From contig CAJXLB010000002.1 in assembly GCA_913055905.1 (NCBI GenBank), positions 248,001 through 312,000 of the forward strand: 64,000 bases of DNA. Reading direction: 5' to 3'. A program made the translations under genes and the position numbers. The DNA is from an uncultured Winogradskyella sp. (GTDB lineage: Bacteria > Bacteroidota > Bacteroidia > Flavobacteriales > Flavobacteriaceae). This document shows, one piece after another, positions 17,701-27,000 of this stretch. Position 1 is the stretch's first letter. Each line of letters starts with the position of its first letter. Below the pieces are notes generated by a model. The model saw only the letters and a list, made by a program, of their open reading frames with translations. It did not search any database and was not told the origin of the DNA.

Positions 17701-18715
17701 TAGCCATTGTAATATTAATTTAGATAATCTTGCAAAATCACATTTTCAAGAACTTAAAAACCCGCAAAACAATGATGGGTCATATCATGCTACTCAATCA
17801 TTGATTGGCCGTATTACACAACAACTTCAAAAAGACTTATTAATTCCTTCAAGGGTAAAGTTTTGGGACTTTTTTTTAAAAAATCATTACCATAATCTAG
17901 AAAGAGTCATTACTGGACGTCCAGATGAACTTTCACTAGTAATCTCTGAAATAGAAGTATTAATTGGGCACAATTTATTGTCGAATCATATTGATTATAA
18001 TAGAGCGACTTTAACATCTTTTGGACATATTGTTAAATCTATATTTGGCTATGAAAATTATAGAGATAATGGTAATGCAAAAACTAATTTTGCAAAACTC
18101 AATCTCAATTATTGTCCTTATTGTAATAAGCAACCTCTAGAGCAAATAAAAAAAACAGATAATTTAACAGGAGCTTCTAGAATTTTGGCTTTGCATCAGT
18201 TAGATCATTTCTACCCTCGAGCAAGATACCCTTATTTAGCGGTTTCATTTTTTAATTTAATTCCAGGTTGTTCGCCTTGTAATACAGATCTTAAACTTGA
18301 GAAAGATTTTAATATTGTTTCGCATATTAATCCTTTTCATAAGAGCTTTAATGATTACTTTAGATTTAGATTGTCAAAAGTTGTAGTGAATACTTTCAAT
18401 GAAGTGGAGTTAGAAATTGACAATAAAAAACCTCATAGTGACAATTCAATTGTTGATTTTGAATTACTGCAACGTTATAACCATGAAAATACTAAAAAAA
18501 GAATTTTTGATCAGTTAGTAGCGCTCAAAAATAGAAGTGAAGGTGTTCGGAAATCTTATAAATCTCAATTCATTGGTTTGTTTGGTCAAGCAGATATTTC
18601 GAATGTGAATCTATTAAAAAGTCAAGGTGTTCCAATTACAGTGAATCAAATTAGTAATTATGAAATGGGCAAGATGAAAAGAGATGTTTGTCTACAACTA
18701 GGATTATTGAAATAA
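17687..18715 (+). CDS. Septu-like HNH endonuclease (PtuB-like)
   Basis: A 342-residue protein with a zinc-type HNH fold: Cys143-Pro-Tyr-Cys146, then ALHQLDHFYPRARYP (His170, Asp173, His174), then Cys195-Ser-Pro-Cys198 with N199. The central HxxDH is the likely metal and catalytic centre. The gene starts inside the ATPase gene (14-base overlap), which fits a stoichiometric two-protein complex as in Septu. Flanking helical regions (residues 1-120 and 230-342) have no family I can name; this is longer than many PtuB proteins. Expected activity is DNA degradation on phage infection. Confidence 0.75.
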   Translation: MILIDSHCNINLDNLAKSHFQELKNPQNNDGSYHATQSLIGRITQQLQKDLLIPSRVKFWDFFLKNHYHNLERVITGRPDELSLVISEIEVLIGHNLLSNHIDYNRATLTSFGHIVKSIFGYENYRDNGNAKTNFAKLNLNYCPYCNKQPLEQIKKTDNLTGASRILALHQLDHFYPRARYPYLAVSFFNLIPGCSPCNTDLKLEKDFNIVSHINPFHKSFNDYFRFRLSKVVVNTFNEVELEIDNKKPHSDNSIVDFELLQRYNHENTKKRIFDQLVALKNRSEGVRKSYKSQFIGLFGQADISNVNLLKSQGVPITVNQISNYEMGKMKRDVCLQLGLLK

Positions 18716-18796
18716 ATGAAGACCAAATTAGAAGAAATAATTTCAAAAATAAAATCAGAAGGTAAAGACTATTCAGACTTTAGGGTGCTTTTGTGA
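18716..18796 (+). pseudogene. 26-codon remnant after the HNH gene
   Basis: An ATG begins directly after the HNH stop codon and reads 26 charged residues (MKTKLEEIISKIKSEGKDYS...) to a TGA. It looks like the truncated N-terminus of a helical protein, the rest of which is lost. The 56 bases that follow to the next gene show nothing. It could be a true micro-protein; a deletion scar is more likely. Confidence 0.35.
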
Positions 18797-18852
18797 GAAA
18801 TAAAATAGACCGCTAGCCCTAATGACTCAGTATAGTAAGACAATTAAATCTC

Positions 18853-19410
18853 ATGCAAATGAAAGTAGGCCGAAACATCTTTGCTCTTGAAGGAGAATGG
18901 GACAATCGTTTAGATTCAAAGGACACAGTTAAATCTGCTTTAACTTTTTTAAATCAAATCTATGATATTGATATTATTTTTAGAAAGGTAAATACAGAAG
19001 AGGGCTTAATAGGGTATTTGAAAGAAGCATGCAGACCAAGTTATAAAAAATATGGTATTATTTTGTTAGCATTTCATGGAACAAAACAGGGGCTAGAATT
19101 ATTCAAAAATAACTCCATAGAGCTGTTAGCTTTAGCTGAATATTGTAAAGGTTTATTTAATGATAAAATAATTCATTTTAGTTCCTGCTCAACTGCTGGA
19201 GATACAGAGAGATTTAAAGAGTTTAAAGCTATCACAGAGGCTAAAGCTGTTATGGGTTATTCAAAAAATGTCAGTTTTTTAGAAAGTACGTTATTTGATA
19301 TTGCACTGCTTCAAAAACTGAATGAATTCTCCAGACCTGGCGATGTAAATAACTACATGAAAAGAGAGTTCAATTCACTTTGTAATACCTTAGGATTCAA
19401 AATGATATAG
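18853..19410 (+). CDS. caspase-like (DUF6642-type) protein leading the McrBC operon
   Basis: A 185-residue protein. It opens with GRNIFALEGEWDNRLDSKDT, and then shows the two active-site strands of caspase-fold peptidases: ILLAFHGTKQGLEL (His in FHG) and IIHFSSCSTAG (Cys in SSC). The layout matches the small DUF6642-type proteins I know from bacterial genomes. A His-Cys dyad in this arrangement suggests proteolytic activity, but other caspase-fold uses are possible. It is 11 nt upstream of mcrB on the same strand, so it likely belongs to the same unit and could be an effector or regulator for the restriction complex. Another in-frame ATG two codons inside (18859) is an equally good start. Confidence 0.6.
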   Translation: MQMKVGRNIFALEGEWDNRLDSKDTVKSALTFLNQIYDIDIIFRKVNTEEGLIGYLKEACRPSYKKYGIILLAFHGTKQGLELFKNNSIELLALAEYCKGLFNDKIIHFSSCSTAGDTERFKEFKAITEAKAVMGYSKNVSFLESTLFDIALLQKLNEFSRPGDVNNYMKREFNSLCNTLGFKMI

Positions 19411-19421
19411 ACACTAAAACC

Positions 19422-22400
19422 ATGTTTGAAAAAGTAACAAAACAACATGTAATACAAGGAATCAAAGACTTTGAAGAAAAAGGCTATCCCAACGGATTCG
19501 GTCCCTCTTCAACATACGATTTAATACGTGACGGCAAACGCTATCCACCAAAAGCGATTATGGCCTATGCCAATTTTCATGCCACAGGAGAAACACCTAC
19601 AAATAATTTTAGTGGAGGTCCAAGCCACGAGTGTTTTAAAGCCTTAGAAAGAGAAGGATTTGAAATCATAGATAAAGAACAACATATGGATATAGTTGAT
19701 GTCAAAAAAGAATTTGCAGAGTGGTTACTAAAAAATGCACCAGAATCATACAAAAGCATGTTTTTGGGTTATTCAGTTAAATCTATAGAAGATAAATTGA
19801 ATGAAATCAATTCTTATTTCAAGGATATAGACCTTTTTCTAGTGGATTTATCAAAAGTATCGGGAAAAATAGATGAAATAAAAAAGAGAATAAGTAGACA
19901 GGGGAGAAGTGAAAATCCTCAATTTGAAAAATATGATTCGTCACATGGTAGTGGTATACCAAAGGCTGTCTTGGGTAAGAAAAATTATTTTAAGTTTTTA
20001 GAAGAGAGGTATTTAAACCAAGAAACTTCTCAAATATCCTTGGAGAATCTTGCAATAGAGTTAAACAGTCTAAGTATCAAACGAAAGTTTTTTAATATAG
20101 TATGTATGGCTTTTGTTATAAATAAAGACCACCATTTATCATCTTCAGAGGCTATAGAACTTGTTAGAAATGTTAGAATGACTATAGGCATGAATAATCC
20201 TGGTGATTCCATAAGAGGAAGAATAGCTCAGGATTGTCAGTACTTTCCGGATGTAAGATTCTATGATAGTATTCAAGGTTTCGTAGATGCAGTAAAAGAA
20301 AGGCAGGTGGTAAAAAATTACATAGATAGTTTTGTTAGATTTCCATCTAAAAAATCAGAAATTGAATTCCTAATAGAATTATTAGAAAAGTATGTTTTTA
20401 CGGATTCTTATATACAAGAAAAAGATACTAGGTACTGGATTTTTCAAGGAAACCCTAAAGTATTTGATTTTGAAGCTGCCATAGCTGATGGTTCTCTTGA
20501 CAATTTTACAGTTACAGCGCATAGGGACAAAATTAAAATAGGGGACAAGGTTATTCTTTGGATAACAGGTCAGGATGCTGGTTGCTATGCATTAGCAGAA
20601 ATCACTTCAGAGCCTAAAAAGGTTTCTGTCTTGAGAGATAATAAACATTGGAAGGTTGAAGATCCAAACGACATAAAAGCAGGAATTAGGATAACTCATA
20701 ATTTTTATAAATCCCCAGTCCTATGGTCAAGAATAAAGCAGCGCGATGAATTCTCAAACTTCAAAGGCGGAAATCAAGGCTCAAATTTTAGTGCTACAGT
20801 TGAGGAATATAATACCATATTAGAGTTGGCACAGGCTAATGATAATGTTCCGTTTTTTGATTATTTAAAGAATTTCCCAGAAGAGGATCTTCAGATTTAT
20901 TTCTCATTTTTATTTACGGTTATAAATCATTTTAACCTTCAAAAAGGAGATAAACGGCTTCAATTTAGCACAAAGCGTAATCGCTTGGTATTAACTATAG
21001 GTCAGAGATATTCTTGGATTCTTTTTAAGAATAACAAAAAGGGAAAGTTCGGTGTACTGTCTATTGATAAGATTAGATCAAATAGTGAACAATTCTCTGG
21101 AAATTTGCCTCATCCGTTCTTTACCCATATGGATAGTGTTGAGTTTACAGAACAGGAAAAAGATTCAATATTCAGAGGATTTAAGCAGGAATTGGATAGA
21201 ACGAATAAATCTGGATTTAGAAAGCATAGTAATGAAGAATTTGAGGAGGCTGTATTTAATGATGAATTTCGCAGTAAGTACCAAAAACCAGGAGTCATGA
21301 ATTTATCAAAACCAAAAAAGCCCAAAAATATTATTCTTTATGGACCTCCTGGAACAGGTAAAACCTATTATTTAAAGAATAAACTTTTTGATAATTATAC
21401 CTCTAAGCAAACTTCTATAACAAGGGAAAAGTATTTAGAAACCGTTGTCAGTGAATGTTCCTGGTGGCAAGTTATAGCTATTGCTTTATTGGATTTTCAA
21501 AGAGCCAAAGTTGGTGACATACATCATCATGAATGGGTAAAAGTCAAAGAAAGTTTGTCTAACTCAAAAACGGTAAGACCAACAATATGGGGCCAATTAC
21601 AAGCGCATACTATTGAAGAATGTGATTATGTGAATGTCACTAATAGGCAAACACCTCAGATATTCACAAAAACTGAAGATTCACACTGGGAAATTATTAA
21701 TGAGCTGGTAGATGAGCTAGCACCAGAATTGAGGGAATTAAAAGATTCTGTTGATAACTATCAACCAGATTCTAACAAGGAAATAAAACGATATGAATTC
21801 GTGACCTTCCATCAGTCATTTGCCTATGAAGATTTTATAGAAGGTATTAAACCAATACTACCAAAGGAAGGAGAGGAGCTGAAAGATTTGGGATATACTA
21901 TAGAGCCTGGTGTGTTCCAACGGCTTTGTAAACGTGCAGAGATAGATCAAGAAAACCGATACGCCATATTTATTGATGAAATAAATAGAGGTAATGTCTC
22001 CGCTATATTTGGAGAATTGATTACGCTAATTGAATTAGATAAAAGAAAAGGAGCGGAGAACGAACTCAGCATTACTTTACCTTATTCTAAAGAAAAGTTT
22101 TCCGTGCCATCCAATGTTGACATTTATGGAACCATGAATACGGCAGATAGGAGTGTAGAAGCCTTAGATACAGCTTTGAGACGTCGTTTTGAATTCAAGG
22201 AGATGATGCCTAATCTAAAGCTTTTAAAGGAAAAAGAAGTGGAAGGGGTACGCTTGTCTGAGATGTTAAAGAAAATAAATGAACGCATTGAGTTGTTGGT
22301 TGATCGAGACCATACAATTGGCCATTCCTATTTGATCAATGTAGATTCAAAGATTAAGTTGGCTAATGCCTTTAAGAATAAGATAATCCCATTACTGCAG

Positions 22401-22616
22401 GAATATTTTTACGGTGATTATGGTAAAATAGGTCTTGTTCTAGGTGAGGGTTTCATTGAGAAAAATAAAAATGACGCCATCCAATTTGCAGATTTTGAAT
22501 ATGAAAATGCTGAAGATTTCAAAACGCCGACTTTTAAACTGAGAAAGGTAAATAGTGACACTATCATAGAAGCAATCCAAATTTTGCTCAGAGCTGATGA
22601 TGGAAATAAAGATTAA
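19422..22616 (+). CDS. mcrB: McrB-type GTPase with EVE and N-terminal DNA-reading domains
   Basis: A 1064-residue type IV restriction subunit. Order of domains: an N-terminal module (residues 1-90, with GPSSTYDLIRDGKRYPPKAI) typical of modified-base restriction proteins; a helical region; an EVE domain (about 335-465, starting RYWIFQGNPKVFDFEAAI), a fold that reads modified bases; a DUF3578-like region (about 485-570); and an AAA+ GTPase. The GTPase has Walker A YGPPGTGKTYYL (Lys647), Walker B FIDEINRGN, and the McrB signature MNTADRS (905-911) followed by ALDTALRRRFEF. With McrC it cuts DNA with modified cytosines or other modified bases. Three nt separate it from mcrC. Full-length and intact. 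Confidence 0.9.
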   Translation: MFEKVTKQHVIQGIKDFEEKGYPNGFGPSSTYDLIRDGKRYPPKAIMAYANFHATGETPTNNFSGGPSHECFKALEREGFEIIDKEQHMDIVDVKKEFAEWLLKNAPESYKSMFLGYSVKSIEDKLNEINSYFKDIDLFLVDLSKVSGKIDEIKKRISRQGRSENPQFEKYDSSHGSGIPKAVLGKKNYFKFLEERYLNQETSQISLENLAIELNSLSIKRKFFNIVCMAFVINKDHHLSSSEAIELVRNVRMTIGMNNPGDSIRGRIAQDCQYFPDVRFYDSIQGFVDAVKERQVVKNYIDSFVRFPSKKSEIEFLIELLEKYVFTDSYIQEKDTRYWIFQGNPKVFDFEAAIADGSLDNFTVTAHRDKIKIGDKVILWITGQDAGCYALAEITSEPKKVSVLRDNKHWKVEDPNDIKAGIRITHNFYKSPVLWSRIKQRDEFSNFKGGNQGSNFSATVEEYNTILELAQANDNVPFFDYLKNFPEEDLQIYFSFLFTVINHFNLQKGDKRLQFSTKRNRLVLTIGQRYSWILFKNNKKGKFGVLSIDKIRSNSEQFSGNLPHPFFTHMDSVEFTEQEKDSIFRGFKQELDRTNKSGFRKHSNEEFEEAVFNDEFRSKYQKPGVMNLSKPKKPKNIILYGPPGTGKTYYLKNKLFDNYTSKQTSITREKYLETVVSECSWWQVIAIALLDFQRAKVGDIHHHEWVKVKESLSNSKTVRPTIWGQLQAHTIEECDYVNVTNRQTPQIFTKTEDSHWEIINELVDELAPELRELKDSVDNYQPDSNKEIKRYEFVTFHQSFAYEDFIEGIKPILPKEGEELKDLGYTIEPGVFQRLCKRAEIDQENRYAIFIDEINRGNVSAIFGELITLIELDKRKGAENELSITLPYSKEKFSVPSNVDIYGTMNTADRSVEALDTALRRRFEFKEMMPNLKLLKEKEVEGVRLSEMLKKINERIELLVDRDHTIGHSYLINVDSKIKLANAFKNKIIPLLQEYFYGDYGKIGLVLGEGFIEKNKNDAIQFADFEYENAEDFKTPTFKLRKVNSDTIIEAIQILLRADDGNKD

Positions 22617-22619
22617 AAA

Positions 22620-23870
22620 TTGATAAAATATAAAACCATATCTGTTTTTGAGCATCAACGATTAAAAGTTGGGGAAGAAGGTTTTAAAACCAGTCATTTA
22701 AATGCGTTATTACGGCTTAATGAATATCATGATGGTACTTACTTTGAGCCAATTGCCAATGGTATTAAATTCAATCAATACGTAGGTGTCATTCAAGTAG
22801 ATGGTTTAACTATTGAGATTAATCCAAAGGCGGATAAAGATGATGATGAAAAACAATGGAAAGGTGTATTACTAAAAATGCTTCAAGCCTGCGGTAAGCT
22901 TAGGGCTGAATCTTCAGGCGCTGCTAATGTAAGACGTCAACATTTAAATTTACTGGAGGTTTATTTTGAGCTGTTTCTGAATGAAGTAGACGGCTTAATT
23001 CGGAAAGGACTAATAAAGCAGTATAGGAACGAAACAAAAAACACCAAAGCACTTAAAGGCAAGCTAGAATTTGCTGGTAACCTAAGACACAATTTGGTTC
23101 ATAAAGAGCGATTCTACACTACACACCAAGTTTATGATACCAATCACCTAATCCATGAAATATTATTTAAAGCCCTAACTATTGTAGAGCAATTCACTCG
23201 AGGGTCGAGATTATACGATAGTAGTAAACGCGTTATATTAAATTTTCCTGAGGTAAAGATGTCGGTAATAAATGACAACCATTTCAAGAAAATTAAGCTT
23301 AATCGAAAATCTATCAGTTACTCGTATGCCCTAGAATTAGCACGACTCATTATATTGAATTATTCACCGGATATTTCTAGTGGTAAGGAACGAATGTTAT
23401 CGCTTCTATTTGACATGAACGAATTATGGGAAGCCTATATTCTTAAACAGCTTCAAAAAGCGTGTTCAAAGAAGGATATAAAGGTTTCAGGACAGGAGCG
23501 CAAATCATTTTGGGGTTATAATAGTTTAAGGCCAGATGTTGTTTTGCGTCGCGATGATAAAACTTACATCATTGATACCAAATGGAAACGCCCTAAGAAA
23601 AGTTCAGCATCAGTCAATGATTTGAGACAGATGTATGCATACTGTCGTTTTTGGGATGCAGAGAAGGCCTTATTACTATATCCTGGTGAGTCTAATAAAA
23701 ACAAATACAAATCCTATTTAACGGATGATTATTCCTTAAATACTGATAACGATTACCTGGAAATGGACCATCAATGTAAAATGGGTTTTGTGAGTGTTTT
23801 AAAAGATGGTGAATTAAATCTAGAATTGGGTGAAGAGATTTTGGAAATGGTATTTGAGGATAAACCCTAA
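22620..23870 (+). CDS. mcrC: McrC-family endonuclease subunit, TTG start
   Basis: A 416-residue McrC. The N-terminal half (HLNALLRLNEYHDGTYFEPI, YVGVIQVDGLTIEINPKAD) is the usual McrC domain that binds the McrB ring. The C-terminal PD-(D/E)xK nuclease shows LRPDVVLR (Asp306) and YIIDTKWKRP (Asp319-Thr-Lys321). The start is a TTG at 22620: the frame has a stop directly before it and no ATG occurs in the first 40 codons, so TTG is the only start that keeps the conserved N-terminus. The 3-nt gap to mcrB fits coupled translation. GTP-driven translocation by McrB would bring McrC to cleave between modified sites. Confidence 0.9.
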   Translation: MIKYKTISVFEHQRLKVGEEGFKTSHLNALLRLNEYHDGTYFEPIANGIKFNQYVGVIQVDGLTIEINPKADKDDDEKQWKGVLLKMLQACGKLRAESSGAANVRRQHLNLLEVYFELFLNEVDGLIRKGLIKQYRNETKNTKALKGKLEFAGNLRHNLVHKERFYTTHQVYDTNHLIHEILFKALTIVEQFTRGSRLYDSSKRVILNFPEVKMSVINDNHFKKIKLNRKSISYSYALELARLIILNYSPDISSGKERMLSLLFDMNELWEAYILKQLQKACSKKDIKVSGQERKSFWGYNSLRPDVVLRRDDKTYIIDTKWKRPKKSSASVNDLRQMYAYCRFWDAEKALLLYPGESNKNKYKSYLTDDYSLNTDNDYLEMDHQCKMGFVSVLKDGELNLELGEEILEMVFEDKP

Positions 23871-24029
23871 TTTTTCTTTTTAGTATTACTTCTTCAATTT
23901 CAGAGTAATAGCTTCGTTATATAATCTGGCTCGAATACCTAATTATCTTGATATATAACTTAAAATTTTGCTTAAGTGGATTATTTTAACAATTTTAGAC
24001 GTCAATAGAGCCTAGAACCCCAAATTTAG

Positions 24030-27000
24030 ATGCAAAATATCCTTTTCCTTGACATAGAAACTAATCCCAAAAGTAAAAGTATAGACTATGGTGCGATTTA
24101 TAAAGGTCAGGAATTGCATGAAAGAAATACTTTGCGCCTTGAGAAATGGATTAAAGAGGCCCAATACATCTGCGGGCACAATATTCTTAAACATGATATT
24201 CCTGAGCTAAAGAAGAAACTTGGTGATACGCCGTTTGAAAACAAAAAATATATAGACACCTTATTATGGTCACCTATACTTTTTGTCAAACGTCCCAATC
24301 ATAAGCTAACAAAAGGATACAGGCTAGTTAATCCTTCTGAAGTCAACAATCCACTTTCTGACTGTAAATTAACAGAGGATTATTTAATTAAAGAACTCAA
24401 TGCCTTTAATTCCCTAAGCCATTCCGAAAGGAATGCTTTGTATGGCCTCTTAAAAGATGAACCTAATTTTAATGTATTTTTTGAATTAACTGGTTTTGAT
24501 AATTCCAATTATGAAGATTTAAACATTAACTATCTGCTAAGTGAGGAGGTCTGTGCCAGCATAGACCTAAGTACATACGCCAAAACCTATCCTGTAGAAA
24601 TGGCTTATGTATTTACACTTTTAAAATTAGGAGATAAAGATGCAGTTTTACCGCCATGGGTAAGATATGAATATCCGCATACCGAGAAGATTCTGAACAC
24701 CATAAGATTTAATCTTTGTGATGATAGCACATGTTCTTATTGCGAAACTAAGTTGAATCCACGCAAGGCCTTGATGGAGTATTTTAACTATCCTGATTTC
24801 CGGAAGTTTGATTTAAACAGAAGTATGAGCTTACAAGAAGAAGCAGTCCGCGCAGGTTTACAAAAAACTTCTTTTGTTGCTGTATTTCCAACCGGTGGTG
24901 GAAAATCGCTAACCTTTCAATTACCAGCTCTAATGCGAGGAGCTTCCACTAGGGATCTCACCATAGTTATTTCCCCATTAATCTCCTTAATGAAGGATCA
25001 GGTGGATAACCTAAAAGATCGTTTTGGTATAACAAAAGCTATTGCAATCAATGGATTATTATCTCCTCTGGAACGCCAGGAAGCTTTTGAAATGGTTGAA
25101 GATGGAAGGGCAGATATCTTATATCTTTCTCCTGAATCATTGCGATCACCTTCAGTTTATAGGTTAATACTTTCAAGAACAATTGGAAGATTTGTGATTG
25201 ATGAGGCCCACTGCTTTTCCAATTGGGGGCAGGATTTTCGTGTGGATTATCTTTTTATAGCGGATTTCATAAACAAAATCCAAAATGAGAAGAACCAATA
25301 CAATATTCCTATATCATGCTTTACAGCTACGGCAAAACCTCAAGTTATTAAAGACATCAAATTATACTTTGAGGACCGCCTTGGTCTAGAATTAGACGAA
25401 TTCATAACCAACAAAGGAAGGACCAATCTTTCTTACGAGGTTGTAAATGTTGAAGATGGTAATAGAAAAATGAGCTATCTATTGCCCATTCTTGAAGAGT
25501 GTGAAAAACCAGCAATTATATATGCTTCACGAACAAAACGAGTTGAAGAAGTTTGCGCACTAATTGAGCAGGCGGGCTTTAGCGCTACTTTTTTTCATGG
25601 CAAATTAGAATCTGATCAAAAAAAGGTCAACATGAATGCCTTTATGAATGGAGATAAGGACATTATTGTTGCAACTTCAGCATTTGGTATGGGTGTGGAC
25701 AAGGATAATGTTAAAACCGTTATTCATTATAATATCTCGGATTCTTTAGAAAATTATATCCAAGAGGCAGGACGAGCAGGAAGGGATGAACGAATTAATG
25801 CTAAATGTTACATTTTATATAGCGATGACGATTTAAACAAGCATTTCAGTCTATTACAACAAACCAAGCTTAACCATAAAGAAATAAAAGATATCTGGCG
25901 GGCAATTAAAAGACAGGCTAAATACAGAACAAAGATTAGCCAATCGGCCCTAGAAATTGCTAAAAAATCAGGGTGGGACGCAGAAATGGTTGATTTAGAA
26001 ACCAAAGTCAAAACGGCTATTTCAGCTTTAGAAGACCAGGGCTTTTTGAAACGAACTTTAAATACACCAAGGGTGTTTGCGGATAGTCTCTTAGTAAAAA
26101 GTTTTAGCAGCGGTCAAGAAATTATTAAAAAAAGTAACCGCATTTCAGATCAAGATAAAAAAGACAGCGCAACTGTATTGAAACGATTAATTACTGATGG
26201 TGAAACCAGAGTCGATTATTTAGCAACAACAACACAATTACATTCAAAACGAGTCCAAGATGTAATCAGAATTTTAAGAGACCACTCTATTCTGGGAGAT
26301 GCCAAAGATTTGACGGCCTTTTTAAACTTAATGCGTTCAAAATATGGTTCTAGTAAAATCTTAAATGTCATACTCCAAATAGAGAAATCTATATTGGAAA
26401 ATATAGTGCCTAGAAAAATCACGATTCCATTAAGAGAGCTAAATCAAAAACTCCTTGATGAAGGCTTATTGGTAGCAAATGTGGAGGATATTAGATTAAT
26501 CCTGGCTTACTGGGATAAAAGACGTTTTGTAAAAAGAAGTAGAAAGGATAGGGAGAAAGACATTTATGAAATTGAGTTTTTAGATAGGAATTCACTTGAA
26601 GAAGATATTAAGTGGAGACACAATCTGACCTTATATACATTTGGATACCTAGAAGATTTAGCTAAGAATAATAAAGACCACCAAGGAAAAAAAGATGAGG
26701 TTCCTGTTTCTTTTAGCCTCTTGGAATTAAAGGAATCAAATCAATTTTTGGGCAAGACAGCAGAAGAGAACACCAAAAAATATGAACAATGCTTACTCTT
26801 TTTAAATGATGTGAAGGTTATTAAACTTGAAGGAGGGTTTATGGTTTCTTATAACAAGCTAAATATTTCGGATGTTGATACAAGTAAGCACCATTTTACC
26901 GTGGAAGATTATAATAAAATGCAATCCTTTTATTTACATCGAACCGAGCAAATTCACATCGTTGGTGAATATGCCAAGAAATGTGTAGAGAATTACGAAT

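Noticed and set aside
15976-18715. Retron-linked Septu
   Set aside because: No reverse transcriptase gene or msr/msd-like structure is seen next to the pair.
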